Counted from the stretch's first letter, positions 1-8,852 are shown. The stretch is 55,184 nt of DNA from Leptospira sp. WS60.C2 (GCF_040833955.1 NZ_CP162136.1:1-55184), one strand, 5' to 3'. Made by a program: numbers and translations. Notes: generated from the sequence alone by a model not told the origin.

Positions 1-503
1 ATCTCCGCTGATTTGGCAATCACTGCTTCGTGACTTTGTTTCCCTCGATCAAACGAAGTTCCTATGAGGCCATAGGATTCTGCAACCGACGCATACATGA
101 TGAAGAGCCCAGGTTTCGTTGCGTTTTCATTTAAGTATTCACGAACCTGTTCTCCCTTATCATTGAGATTGCCTGCTGCTTTCCAACTCATCTTCGTTCC
201 GTCTTTGACAATCACAACCGATTCGGATGCTTTGAGTATGGATTTGGAAAATTGTTCGGCAGCAAAATCATACCGCATTCTGAGAACCGTAATGGATGCT
301 TCTTCCATCGGAGGGATAAACTTAATGCTTGTACCTTTCACTGGCAATGCGCCTTGGTAATACAAAGAGCTATGGCCTTCGATCACAAGTTTTTTGGTAT
401 TCTTTAATGGATCTTCTGCTTTCTTATCCGAGCTTGCACAATACGAAATGGAAAAACATAAAATGAGTCCAAGGATTGCTTTTTTAACTTGATTGAAATT
501 CAT
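1..503 (-). CDS. Paralogous lipoprotein-like protein, N-terminal part (continues at window end)
   Basis: This is the first 167 codons of a minus-strand gene that runs off base 1. Its ATG (501-503) overlaps the stop of the upstream gene as ATGA, so the two are translationally coupled. The N-terminus is basic, then hydrophobic, ending in SISYCAS, which fits a spirochaetal lipobox with lipidation at the Cys near residue 20. If the molecule is circular, the open codon at bases 2-1 is completed by base 55184 and the frame continues without a stop to 53891, giving 598 residues. The product resembles the adjacent 493-residue protein in its middle and C-terminal Gly/Ala/Val/Thr-rich part. The function is unknown; an envelope location is inferred from the signal. 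Confidence 0.75.
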   Translation of the reverse strand, partial: MNFNQVKKAILGLILCFSISYCASSDKKAEDPLKNTKKLVIEGHSSLYYQGALPVKGTSIKFIPPMEEASITVLRMRYDFAAEQFSKSILKASESVVIVKDGTKMSWKAAGNLNDKGEQVREYLNENATKPGLFIMYASVAESYGLIGTSFDRGKQSHEAVIAKSAE

Positions 504-1981
504 TTCGCTTGCGCCTCTAACTTTTTGGAACGTTTCAATTGCTCTGAAATCTCGGCATCTAAAACTTTTTTGATCACTTTAGGATCATCTGTTAATACTT
601 TCACACGACCTTGTTTTTTTGCTTCTTCTAAGTTGATGACTGTTCCCGTAGGGATATCATCATAACCTGCAAAATTCCCTTTCACAACAGCTATGACAAC
701 CCTTGGGCCATCATAGGTAATGAAAATGGGCCCATCCACTGCTGTCAGTAAAATCTGTGGTGGTAAGGCAGTGAGTGCCGTGTAACCTAATACCATACCA
801 GAACTCATCGTATACATTCCCGCTTCTGCAACTCCCGTTGTGAGATCATAGGTAAGTCCCGTTGCATACGCTGCCGATTCAATCCCTACCCCACCTGTCG
901 TTCCAATGGCACCACCAGCTGTGGTTGCTGCCACTGAGGTCACCTGATTGAAGAGAGCAACGGATGTTCCTGTTGTGTAGGTAGGAACTGTTGACGCTGC
1001 CGATAGAATCCCAATCGAACTAAAGAGACCTGCTTCTAATGTGGGAGAGAAGACACGGTATCCAGATTTTGTTCCATAATAAAAAACCAAACCAGTTGAA
1101 ACGAGTGCATTCGAAGAAAAATTCATCCCTTGCGAAAGGGGAACATAAACTCCATTTACAAGTAAGAGTTCACCAGTATTCGCTGTTGTCTTGGCAACAG
1201 GAGAAATCACAACTTCTTTCAAAGCAACGGTATATCCTTGGAAGATATCCACGAGAGCAAGGAGTGCATTGTCTCTCTCTCCTGATTCTTCATAATTGCG
1301 AGTGAATTCATCAGATGCTTTTTTAAAGGAATCACTCCAAGAGTTCATTACATTCTTCGAATTGGTTTTTAATGTGGATGTAAATAATTGATTCAGTTGG
1401 CTTGATTTTTGATCACGCACAACTGCATTCCGACTTAGTTCTTGATCCAATACATCGATATCAGATTTAACTCTTGGAACCAAATAAACGTAACCCAAAA
1501 TAAAACGGTCTCCCGCTTCACTGAAACTGGATTTGGATACCTTCCACTCTTCTTTCGATAACTCGAGACCGGCATCATAAATATCTTCTGTTCTTTTGGT
1601 TCCCTCAGAATAACCTTCCTTGGTCCAGTTCTTCACAGCATTCATCGTACTACCGAGTTTTCCTGGGAAATCTTCACTTCGTTTTTTTAACTTAACCAGT
1701 ACCATGGCTTTGGCAACGTTCGCACTCATCAAATTTTCTTTCGATAGGTCAATTGCCTTTTTGCCGGAAGGGATCACAGCCCATCCATGTTCATATAGAT
1801 TTTTCCTAGAACCAAGTGAATTGGCAGTTAAAGGTGCAATTTTTTTAAACGATTGTGGTTTATCAGAGGAAACAACAGATTCGCCAAAAACTTTCTCTAA
1901 TTTTTGTTTACTCAAACAACTCACAAAATTTACGACAAAAAGTAAAAGAACGAAAGAATACAATTTCAAATGGTACTTCAT
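500..1981 (-). CDS. Putative lipoprotein, paralogue of the downstream gene
   Basis: This encodes 493 residues from the ATG at 1981. An upstream ATG at 2020 is also open, but the 1981 start puts a typical signal (MKYHLKLYSFVLLLFVVNF, then VSC) at the N-terminus, consistent with a lipoprotein cleaved before Cys near residue 22. The middle is charged and helical, with repeated NSW/SW motifs. From about residue 270 it is rich in Gly, Ala, Thr and Val with hydrophobic stretches, and it ends in a Lys-rich tail. It resembles the 598-residue protein that follows it, which suggests tandem duplication. It is first in an apparent four-gene operon. I recognise no catalytic motif; role unknown. Confidence 0.75.
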   Translation of the reverse strand: MKYHLKLYSFVLLLFVVNFVSCLSKQKLEKVFGESVVSSDKPQSFKKIAPLTANSLGSRKNLYEHGWAVIPSGKKAIDLSKENLMSANVAKAMVLVKLKKRSEDFPGKLGSTMNAVKNWTKEGYSEGTKRTEDIYDAGLELSKEEWKVSKSSFSEAGDRFILGYVYLVPRVKSDIDVLDQELSRNAVVRDQKSSQLNQLFTSTLKTNSKNVMNSWSDSFKKASDEFTRNYEESGERDNALLALVDIFQGYTVALKEVVISPVAKTTANTGELLLVNGVYVPLSQGMNFSSNALVSTGLVFYYGTKSGYRVFSPTLEAGLFSSIGILSAASTVPTYTTGTSVALFNQVTSVAATTAGGAIGTTGGVGIESAAYATGLTYDLTTGVAEAGMYTMSSGMVLGYTALTALPPQILLTAVDGPIFITYDGPRVVIAVVKGNFAGYDDIPTGTVINLEEAKKQGRVKVLTDDPKVIKKVLDAEISEQLKRSKKLEAQAK

Positions 1982-2124
1982 AAGTTGGGAGAACGTTATA
2001 CAAGGAATTGAATCATGCAACAGAAAAAATATATTCCTATTGCTTAATCCATGTTTAGTGAAAGTATTTTACTACATACAAGAATTTGAATGACCTTTCG
2101 AGATCATTTCAAAGAATTAAATAT

Positions 2125-3699
2125 ATGAAGAAATTAAACATATACTTTGCCTTCATTGCCATCTTGTTATGTGTTTTCGTTATCTTTAAGAAACATGATC
2201 TAACAATTCACGGTCTCATCTCTCTCTTAGCGATCTCCCCCAATTCTGAAGTGTTTGATTTCAACGCTGCAGACGAAATTGCAAAACAAAAACTAAAATC
2301 AAAATTTGTTCCGACCCCTGTGTATAAGATTCCAGGGCTTGATGGAATCAGCTTTGAGGATTACAGGCAAATTGAATACAAACCCGATGTTGCGATTTGG
2401 AAAAATTTAGCACTCCCCTACCAATTGCATTTTTTCCACCCAGGGCATATCTATAGCAATGGAATCAAAATATATGAAGTGATCGAAGGAAAACCAGTTG
2501 AGATTCCTTATGATTCGTCTCGGTTTCATTTTGGAAACCTTCCCCTCACCGACGATTTTTTTGAGTTAAGTAAAAAACTCCAATACACGGGTTTTCGCGT
2601 TCATTATCCAATCAATCAAAAGGAAGCATTAGAGGAATTTTTAGTCTTCCAAGGTTCTTCCTATTTCCGTGCCTTATCCAAAAACCAAGTGTATGGTTTA
2701 TCAGGAAGAGGACTTGCCATCAACACAGGCCCTGATGGAAAAGAAGAGTTCCCTATCTTTGAAAGTTTTTATATCAAACGCCCTGAGAAAAAAGATTCCT
2801 CCATTTTGATCTATGCCATTATGAATAGTGAATCCGTTGTGGGTGCGTATGAATTTTTTGTCACACCTGGTGAGATCACAACCATTGATGTGCGGGCGAA
2901 AATTTACTTACGAAAGAAAATCAAACGACTGGGACTTGCTCCCATCACATCCATGTTTCTCTATGGAGAATCCAATATCCCAATCCTTGGCAACATCCAC
3001 CCAGAGATCCATGACTCTGATGGACTTCTCACTTATCTTGGAGAAGACAACTGGGAATGGAGACCACTCATCAATCCCAAAAAAACCAAACTGACGAATA
3101 TTGAACTCAACCATCCAAAGGGTTTTGGGCTCATCCAACGAGATCGAAAGTTCAAAAGTTACCAAGATGAAAAATTGTTATACCACCGTAGGCCTAGCCT
3201 TTGGGTAGAACCGAAGGGTGATTGGGGCAAAGGGGACTTATACCTTTTGGAATTCACAACCAATCTGGATTCAGATGACAACGTGACTATTTTTTGGGAA
3301 CCAAACATTCCTCCCAATTTGAATGAAGGGTTCGAATACCAATATAGACTGAGTTATATCGAAAAATCACCTGACTCACACAGCCTCGGAAAAACCACAT
3401 CCTATTACAAAGGAATTGATCCCCTATTTCCTAAAGAAAAGATGTTAACACTGTATTTTACTGGGGATAATCTAAAAGCATTAGATCCAAAAACAGAACT
3501 AAAAGCCATCATCGCAAATGATATGATCCCACCGGAACAAATTCGTTATCAAATCGAAAAGATTCGTGAACTTGACCAATGGAGATTACAAATTTGGCAC
3601 TCGTCACCAATTGAAGTTTCTAATTGGAAAGTTCATCTAGAAAAAGAGAATCAAAAAATCACAGAAACATGGATCTATAGAGATGGCATCTCCAAATAA
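2125..3699 (+). CDS. opgG: Periplasmic glucan biosynthesis protein OpgG/MdoG
   Basis: OpgG acts in the periplasm on the backbone of osmoregulated periplasmic glucans, the branched beta-glucans that respond to low osmolarity. The 524-residue product has an N-terminal signal or anchor (KLNIYFAFIAILLCVFVIF) followed by an MdoG-family domain: the IEYKPDVAIW, LPYQLHFFHPGHIY, GSSYFRAL, YGLSGRGLAI and SMFLYGESN blocks are family signatures. I prefer the ATG at 2125 to the one at 2086 because it starts right before the signal; neither has a good Shine-Dalgarno. The gene is followed with overlap by a small membrane-protein gene and by opgH, so all three form an operon divergent from the lipoprotein operon. 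Confidence 0.88.
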   Translation: MKKLNIYFAFIAILLCVFVIFKKHDLTIHGLISLLAISPNSEVFDFNAADEIAKQKLKSKFVPTPVYKIPGLDGISFEDYRQIEYKPDVAIWKNLALPYQLHFFHPGHIYSNGIKIYEVIEGKPVEIPYDSSRFHFGNLPLTDDFFELSKKLQYTGFRVHYPINQKEALEEFLVFQGSSYFRALSKNQVYGLSGRGLAINTGPDGKEEFPIFESFYIKRPEKKDSSILIYAIMNSESVVGAYEFFVTPGEITTIDVRAKIYLRKKIKRLGLAPITSMFLYGESNIPILGNIHPEIHDSDGLLTYLGEDNWEWRPLINPKKTKLTNIELNHPKGFGLIQRDRKFKSYQDEKLLYHRRPSLWVEPKGDWGKGDLYLLEFTTNLDSDDNVTIFWEPNIPPNLNEGFEYQYRLSYIEKSPDSHSLGKTTSYYKGIDPLFPKEKMLTLYFTGDNLKALDPKTELKAIIANDMIPPEQIRYQIEKIRELDQWRLQIWHSSPIEVSNWKVHLEKENQKITETWIYRDGISK

Positions 3700-4072
3700 A
3701 CCTTTGTACGAAGCTGAGTTTAGTGAACGTTTGCGAACGTTTCTTTTGTTATCGGGGATTCAAAGCGAATATGAGATTTCCAATACTCTTTCCCATTTTT
3801 TCCAAAATACAAACCTATCTTACGAGTGGGAGAAGGATTGGTCTCTTTGGATGGATGATGTAAACACAAAGAAAATCAGTACTGAATCTCCACTTCCTTT
3901 TCCTGACAGAGCTTGGCAATTTGGTTCGATGGTCCCCAAAGATTCCGAATGGAAAACGGATCCAATCCAATCAAAAGAATCGATTATCAGTTCGTTCAAA
4001 CCCATCTTCGTTTTAGTTTCCATTTTCATTTGGAGTGCACTCTATTACCTCATTATCTTTAGGTTGTTATGA
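3683..4072 (+). CDS. Small membrane protein between opgG and opgH
   Basis: This 129-residue protein overlaps opgG by 17 bp and opgH by an ATGA, so it is translationally coupled to both. The first 100 residues are polar and hydrophilic. One hydrophobic helix lies at the C-terminus (PIFVLVSIFIWSALYYLIIF). In Escherichia coli, OpgH has a cytoplasmic N-terminal domain of about 140 residues before its first membrane helix; the OpgH encoded next door lacks that extension. My inference is that this protein is the detached N-terminal module of OpgH, or a dedicated partner of the glucosyltransferase. Sequence similarity to the E. coli N-domain is not obvious by eye. Confidence 0.7.
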   Translation: MASPNKPLYEAEFSERLRTFLLLSGIQSEYEISNTLSHFFQNTNLSYEWEKDWSLWMDDVNTKKISTESPLPFPDRAWQFGSMVPKDSEWKTDPIQSKESIISSFKPIFVLVSIFIWSALYYLIIFRLL

Positions 4073-6111
4073 TCCAATTACATCGTATTCTTTTTTTCAG
4101 CGTATTCATTGTACCCATCATCATAGGGCTCACTACCTTTGCCCAAATCATCTCCTTTGGTGGAGTTGAGTTAACCGAATACTACCAATTCATCACCTTA
4201 CTGTTTCTTTTGCCTATGTTATCCTATGGGGCAACCACTTCTCTCTTTGGATTTTTGATCTCTCTTTTGAAAGAGGGTGATCCATTACTCAAAGCAAAAA
4301 AAATCCCAGAGAAGGAATTGGATTTTCCAAGTATCGATCGTGTCCCGGTTGCCCTAGTCATGCCTGTGTATGAAGAAAACGAAGTTTCGATTTTTTCTAG
4401 GATCAAAGTCATTTATGAATCACTCGAAAAATACCACTCCCTTCCCAAACTAGATTTTTTTATCTTAAGTGATACTAGAACTCCTGAAAAATGGATCAAA
4501 GAAGAAGCTGCCTATCTTGAGTTATGTGAATCCACTGGGAACTATCAAAAATTCCATTACAGAAGAAGGAAAAGTAACTTAAACGGAAAGAGTGGAAACA
4601 TCGCTGATTTTTGTCGTCGTTGGGGCAATCGATATGAGCACATGATCATACTAGATGCTGATAGTTTGATGAGTGGAGAAATCATCGTTCAACTCATTGC
4701 GATGATGGAAAAAAACCCAAAGGCAGGGATCATCCAAACCAATTCTAAATTATTCCGCGCCACTACTCTCTTCCAAAAGCTAACTGAATTTTCCTCTTAC
4801 CTCTTTAGTTCTTATTTCCTAAAAGGTGCTAGTTTTTGGCAGATCAATGCCAACAGTTATTGGGGGCATAATGCCATCTTACGCATCAAACCTTTTATGG
4901 AATACTGTGCTCTCCCCCACCTTCCCGAATATGGTGGTCTCGGTGGAAAGATTTTAAGTCATGATACAGTAGAAGCAAGCCTTATGCGAAAGGCTGGATA
5001 CGAAGTCTTATGTGCCTACGAACTCGAAGGAAGTTACGAAGAGAATCCACCAAATATCATCGATGTTTTGAAGCGAGACCAAAGATGGTGCCAAGGGAAT
5101 TTACAACATTTTTGGTTTTTATTTGGAAAGAAGATTCCCTTTATCAATCGTATCCATATCTTAAATGGAATTTTGTCTTACCTCAATTCACCCATTTGGC
5201 TCTGTTATATCCTACTGAGTTTGTGGAATTATATTGAAGAAAGTAAGTTCCTCAACTACTCCATGCTGCCGGAAGAGTTTGAATACTTCAAAGCTCAGAT
5301 TTATGATCCCTTGTATTTAAAACTTTTGTATCTTTCTTTACTTTTACTCTTTTTACCAAGGGTGCTTAGTTACTTCAGATTACCGTTAAAACAAATTTTC
5401 CTAAAGTTTCCGGCCTTCTTTTTAGAGACTTTGTTTTCCATTCTCATCGCACCCATCTACATGATCTATCATAGCGTTTTTGTGGTGTCCATCTTCCTAA
5501 ACAAAAAGATTTCTTGGGGACCGCAGAATCGGGATGCGGAATCAAGTTATCCATTCTCCTATGTGGTTTCTTCCTTTTTTGGAATCACTATCCTGGGACT
5601 TGTTTCTGCTTATATCAGTTACTCTTATTCACTGATGTTATTTTTCTTAACGATGCCCATTTGGATTGGTTGGACTCTCTCCATCCCTCTTGTGATGTTC
5701 ACAAGTCGCGAACAAAAATCGCTCCATTCGTTATTTGATCTCTCGTACTGGAAACCCAATCGCGGACTCACAAACAATTTGAAAGAAGAACTCCATCGCA
5801 ATGACCACAAACGAATGGCAGGAAAAGAAATTTTTTATGCACTTGTGCATCCCATTTTCCACAAGAAACACAAACAATTACAAGGGAACAAATCCTATCG
5901 GTCAAAAGTTTCGGACTCCATTGCAAATGATTTCGAAACTTTACTGGGACAAGGACCAAAACAATTGGATCGAAAAAAATTACTCAACATCCTTTCCAAT
6001 CGTGAATTATTAGATCTATTTTTTCAAAAATTTTGGACCTCAGAAAAATCCAAATGGGGCAAGTATTGGAAAGAGATATGGGAAGAGATCAACCCATCTT
6101 CTTTTCCATAA
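4069..6111 (+). CDS. opgH: Glucan glucosyltransferase OpgH/MdoH
   Basis: OpgH is the inner-membrane glycosyltransferase that polymerises and exports the glucan backbone from UDP-glucose. Two membrane helices come first (residues about 7-63), then a GT2-type domain with VALVMPVYEENE, FILSDTR, RKSGNIADFCRRWG, the metal-binding ILDADS near residue 194, SHDTVEA near 298 and the QxxRW-type RDQRWCQGN near 340. Further membrane helices follow. At 680 residues it is shorter than E. coli OpgH (about 850), mainly because the cytoplasmic N-terminus is missing; see the small gene upstream. The 3' end overlaps the convergent hydrolase gene by 23 bp. Confidence 0.9.
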   Translation: MIQLHRILFFSVFIVPIIIGLTTFAQIISFGGVELTEYYQFITLLFLLPMLSYGATTSLFGFLISLLKEGDPLLKAKKIPEKELDFPSIDRVPVALVMPVYEENEVSIFSRIKVIYESLEKYHSLPKLDFFILSDTRTPEKWIKEEAAYLELCESTGNYQKFHYRRRKSNLNGKSGNIADFCRRWGNRYEHMIILDADSLMSGEIIVQLIAMMEKNPKAGIIQTNSKLFRATTLFQKLTEFSSYLFSSYFLKGASFWQINANSYWGHNAILRIKPFMEYCALPHLPEYGGLGGKILSHDTVEASLMRKAGYEVLCAYELEGSYEENPPNIIDVLKRDQRWCQGNLQHFWFLFGKKIPFINRIHILNGILSYLNSPIWLCYILLSLWNYIEESKFLNYSMLPEEFEYFKAQIYDPLYLKLLYLSLLLLFLPRVLSYFRLPLKQIFLKFPAFFLETLFSILIAPIYMIYHSVFVVSIFLNKKISWGPQNRDAESSYPFSYVVSSFFGITILGLVSAYISYSYSLMLFFLTMPIWIGWTLSIPLVMFTSREQKSLHSLFDLSYWKPNRGLTNNLKEELHRNDHKRMAGKEIFYALVHPIFHKKHKQLQGNKSYRSKVSDSIANDFETLLGQGPKQLDRKKLLNILSNRELLDLFFQKFWTSEKSKWGKYWKEIWEEINPSSFP

Positions 6112-7054
6112 TCCGCCAATAATAAGAAGATCGTTTCCAATCTTCTATAAAACCACAGTGACCACCTTTTGCTTCAATGATCACGTCAATATAAGCTGAT
6201 GATGGAATTTCCGTGAACTCTTTCCAAGGGATGACTGGATCATCCATCGATGTCAAAATGGTGGTTGGAACTTTGATGGTTTTAAAAAAAAGATCAGAGA
6301 GAGTATACGATAAAAAATATTCATCTACCGAACGAAACTGAGAGAATTCCTTCACCATTTTTTCTGTTAAGTCCATCACGGATTGGTATTTGTCCAAATC
6401 ATGAAAGGAATACAAATGGGGAAACAGTTGTCCTTTTTTCACAAGGGATGATTTCCATGAATTTAAAAAATATTTTCGCAGGAATGGATGCTCATCCATT
6501 TTGATGGTGGCTCGTTTTGGATCAAGCGCTGGGCTAAAGGCAAAACAATGTTTGAGCCCTGGAATTTTCTCATCCGCTTTTGACGTGCTATGTTTGCCCG
6601 CCATTCTTAATACAAAATTTCCACCAAGCGAAAACCCAGCCAAATACACCGGAAGTTTGGACGTCACTGACTTTGCTAATGTGAGTACCGCATCGTATGT
6701 TTCTTCGAGTAAACTTCCATTAAAGATCCCTTCGTTTAAATGGTGGGTGTCTCCATGGTCTCGAAGATTCAATCGGTAAACAGAGTAATCTTTTGCTAAA
6801 AAATGTTTGGTGGTCCTTATGATGTAACTCGAATGGATACTCCCTTCCCAACCATGCACCAAAATCACAATGCCTTTGGGACTTGGAACCTCATGAATCC
6901 TGGCAAGGAGTGTAACACCTTTCTTTGTCCTTACCGATCTCCACTCACCCTCGAGATGTTTCCCATACGATTTGTCTGCCTTTGACTTAAACGAAGCCAT
7001 AAAGGACTGTACCATGGGGCCTGAAAAAAGAGGGATTGGTTTGAATGAACTCAT
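6089..7054 (-). CDS. Alpha/beta hydrolase, YheT/EMB8-like
   Basis: This 321-residue protein has the alpha/beta-hydrolase fold. The oxyanion segment is ILVHGWEG (about residues 64-71), the nucleophile elbow is GFSLGGN with Ser142, the acid is probably Asp271 or Asp272 (TSMDDPVIP), and the histidine is His299 (GGHCGF). Segment order and length match the YheT/EMB8 family of putative carboxylesterases; the natural substrate is not known. There is no signal peptide, so it is probably cytoplasmic. It is transcribed toward opgH and overlaps its end by 23 bp, so it is not part of the glucan operon. Confidence 0.82.
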   Translation of the reverse strand: MSSFKPIPLFSGPMVQSFMASFKSKADKSYGKHLEGEWRSVRTKKGVTLLARIHEVPSPKGIVILVHGWEGSIHSSYIIRTTKHFLAKDYSVYRLNLRDHGDTHHLNEGIFNGSLLEETYDAVLTLAKSVTSKLPVYLAGFSLGGNFVLRMAGKHSTSKADEKIPGLKHCFAFSPALDPKRATIKMDEHPFLRKYFLNSWKSSLVKKGQLFPHLYSFHDLDKYQSVMDLTEKMVKEFSQFRSVDEYFLSYTLSDLFFKTIKVPTTILTSMDDPVIPWKEFTEIPSSAYIDVIIEAKGGHCGFIEDWKRSSYYWRIMEKKMG

Positions 7055-7136
7055 TTTGGTTAGTTCCTAATCTGAAACGAAACTGTAATTTTTCAATAAA
7101 TTAACCAAACCCCATCCTCATGGATAACTCTTTCCA

Positions 7137-7171
7137 TTGACAAAGGCTCCTTACTAGTTACAATTCCCACA
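7137..7171 (+). promoter_or_regulatory. Consensus-like promoter placing the mRNA start at the ATG
   Basis: TTGACA (7137-7142) and TACAAT (7159-7164) are separated by 16 bp. The expected transcription start, about seven bases after the -10 box, coincides with the ATG at 7171, and no Shine-Dalgarno lies before that ATG. This predicts a leaderless or nearly leaderless mRNA for the small lipoprotein. Confidence 0.5.
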
Positions 7172-7617
7172 TGAGATACTTATCAATCCCACTTCTTGTT
7201 TTTTTCTTCTCTTGCCAAACTCATACCCCTTGGAAATCCGAATGGAAACAAAAGGACGGTTCCGAAGTATTTTATGCAGCAGTATCGGCCAAAGCGAGTG
7301 CCCAAGCGATTGAATCTGGTAGTTTAGCAATGCGAAGGACAACTTGTGTAAACGCAACGAATCTACTCTCCACTTCGCCTAAACTAACAAGCATTTTGTT
7401 AGAAAATGAATCCGTAGAGCTCTCAGAAACAGAAATCAAAGACTTGGGGCGCCTGATAGCCGCACACAAAATCAAACCCAAACAAGATTCTTGCCAATCG
7501 GAAGAAGGTGGTTTTTTTCTCACAAGCCCAGCTTGGGAAAACTGCCAATGTTTGTACCTCATTGAATACCCAGGTGGCAGATCCCAATTCCGCCAAGACA
7601 TCACCCAAGTCAAATAA
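7171..7617 (+). CDS. Small putative lipoprotein
   Basis: This 148-residue protein starts with a short signal (MRYLSIPLLVFFFSC) in which the Cys at residue 15 would be lipidated. The mature part contains several Cys residues (TTCVNAT, KQDSCQS, ENCQCLYLIEYPGG), which could form disulfides in the periplasm. I do not recognise a family; the layout is typical of Leptospira small lipoproteins. It ends 3 bp before the stop of the convergent rep-like gene. An almost consensus promoter sits directly on its start codon. Confidence 0.7.
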   Translation: MRYLSIPLLVFFFSCQTHTPWKSEWKQKDGSEVFYAAVSAKASAQAIESGSLAMRRTTCVNATNLLSTSPKLTSILLENESVELSETEIKDLGRLIAAHKIKPKQDSCQSEEGGFFLTSPAWENCQCLYLIEYPGGRSQFRQDITQVK

Positions 7618-7620
7618 ACA

Positions 7621-8205
7621 CTACGATTTCGGGGTGACAAGCCAACGTTCCCAATAGCGTTGTTGTAACCCCGTTAATTCTTCCGGCCCTTTCAGTTTGG
7701 CAAGGGTCAACCTTGTTGACTCAGACATCGTCTCACCCATCCATCTAAGGAATTCCTTCCACTTTTCTTCAACGGATGATTCTCTTTTCTTATGTATTTG
7801 GTTTTGTTTTTGTACTGTAAGATAAGAAGTCGCACCCCTAGTCAAATCTGCCTTGGATTCGCTTCCAACACTCTCCCCTACTACTTTCGAACTCTGCTTA
7901 GAAGGACCATGCTTTGGAACATCCTCCGAACCTTTCTTTTCTAGTAACACAGGTTTCAAAAATCGTTTCCTACCATCAAAGCGTGTTTGCACAAGGAGAC
8001 CTTTCGCTTTCAACTGCGAGACCAACCTTGAAATTGTATCTTGTTTCAAATGTAAGATCTTTGCAAAATACTCATTGGATGCGTAACACCCATCCTTTGC
8101 ATCCAAAGATACAATCTCTGCATACAAACGAATCTGATTCGGATTTAGATCCAAATCATACATCCATTGTGCCACCCAAACTCCTGTCCTTTCTTTCCCT
8201 TTCAT
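7621..8205 (-). CDS. Rep-like helix-turn-helix protein, copy 1
   Basis: This 194-residue protein has an N-terminal winged-helix domain of the type found in plasmid and phage replication initiators (HTH_36-like): GVWVAQWMYDLDL, QIRLYAEIVSL, GCYASNEYFAKIL, DTISRLVSQLKAKGLL, then RFDGRKRFLKP. A polar linker follows, then a short C-terminal helical domain (WKEFLRWMGETMSESTRLTL). The ATG at 8205 is chosen over 8250 because GAGAGGAAGG lies just before it and the paralogue at 11129 starts at the same point. The two proteins match at both ends but differ in the linker. The leader (8206-8608) is elaborately structured. Replication initiation is inferred from family and context; a purely regulatory role is the alternative. 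Confidence 0.7.
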   Translation of the reverse strand: MKGKERTGVWVAQWMYDLDLNPNQIRLYAEIVSLDAKDGCYASNEYFAKILHLKQDTISRLVSQLKAKGLLVQTRFDGRKRFLKPVLLEKKGSEDVPKHGPSKQSSKVVGESVGSESKADLTRGATSYLTVQKQNQIHKKRESSVEEKWKEFLRWMGETMSESTRLTLAKLKGPEELTGLQQRYWERWLVTPKS

Positions 8206-8608
8206 CCTTCCTCTCTTTTCCAACAGAGACCTTCGGTGCCCAAAAAACAAAATATTCTTTGGTTTTTTCCGTTACGAAGAAGGCAAAGCTATCGCAACGG
8301 TAAATTCATTCGGAAGTTTTTTACAAACGTCCTTGTTTGGAATTCTTAGGAATCCCAGGTGATGTATGTTGCGGTATATATGTGGAAGACCGCACAAGAG
8401 TGTGAGGACACCTCCCCTACTCTCTTACTTCTAATCACCAGAATGGATTTTTTTGTCAAGCCTAATGTGACATAATATCTATATGCCAAATCTCTCAAAT
8501 TACAGACTCTGTGATTGCAAACTTGATTTTGAATAGGGGAGGGAAGAGAGTCTTTCTGGACTGCTTCCACACAATCCAGAAAGTTTACATCACCCAAGTG
8601 AAAGGGTT
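8206..8608 (-). promoter_or_regulatory. Structured leader of rep copy 1 with kissing stem-loops
   Basis: On the minus strand a promoter-like TTGTAC (8642-8637), 16 bp and TAAGAT (8620-8615) give a predicted start near 8608. The leader then has stem-loop I (8583-8552: 9-bp stem, 14-nt loop containing TGTGGAAG), stem-loop III (8394-8370: stem TGCGGT/ACCGCA, loop beginning CTTCCACA) and an imperfect dyad (8332-8312: arms GGACGTTT and AAACTTCC). The two loops are complementary over 8 nt. The leader of rep copy 2 has the same elements in the same order. By analogy with IncI/IncB-type plasmids, the loop-loop contact would promote Rep expression and an antisense RNA would block it. Confidence 0.6.
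8483..8590 (+). ncRNA. Putative antisense RNA to rep copy 1 leader
   Basis: Opposite to rep copy 1, a promoter-like element (TTTTGTCAA, then AATGTGACATAAT with CATAAT at 8471-8476) is followed by a hairpin at 8552-8583, CTTTCTGGA/TCCAGAAAG around the loop CTGCTTCCACACAA. The predicted transcript of about 105 nt would be fully complementary to stem-loop I of the rep leader. The same promoter words and loop core (TGCTWCCACAC) recur opposite rep copy 2. The run of T after this hairpin is weak (GTTTACAT), so the 3' end is uncertain. Confidence 0.5.
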
Positions 8609-8728
8609 GAGATAATCTTAAAACTGATCCAAAATAGTACAAGAATTTTTCTGTCCTTAACTTAGTTTTTTCTCTTTCTTTGGGCGCATCGAATCCAACC
8701 ATCTCAAAACTTAAATTTAAGTAACGAC

Positions 8729-8794
8729 CAGGCTCTTCGCTCCAATCTTTCGCATTCGCAAAAGGATTTCCGCTACGATCCTTTGCGCGGGGGC
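8729..8794. repeat. Interspersed short repeat, copy A
   Basis: This segment shares two exact cores with 34456-34525: CGCTCCAATCTTT (8738-8750) and AAAGGATTTCCGCT (8761-8774), separated by a variable, partly self-complementary middle (TTCGCATTCGCAA). The layout resembles a small interspersed hairpin repeat. It lies upstream of parA and near the candidate partition site. Confidence 0.6.
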
Positions 8795-8838
8795 AACCTA
8801 CTCTACAAAACATTCTATATTGATGATTCAATCCCAAG

Positions 8839-8852
8839 GTACGCCGGCGTAC
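8839..8852. promoter_or_regulatory. Candidate parS or ParA/ParB operator, site 1
   Basis: GTACGCCGGCGTAC is a perfect 14-bp palindrome about 70 bp before the parA start. A one-base variant lies between parA and parB. I noticed only these two copies in the window. The position and symmetry suggest a centromere site bound by ParB, or an autoregulatory operator. Confidence 0.6.

Noticed and set aside
1620..2093. 157-codon plus-strand ORF opposite the lipoprotein gene
   Set aside because: It is a shadow of the minus-strand gene with no ribosome site or recognised domain.
8346..8837. 163-codon minus-strand ORF upstream of rep copy 1
   Set aside because: It runs through the interspersed repeat, the rep promoter and all leader hairpins, has no ribosome site and looks like a chance frame.
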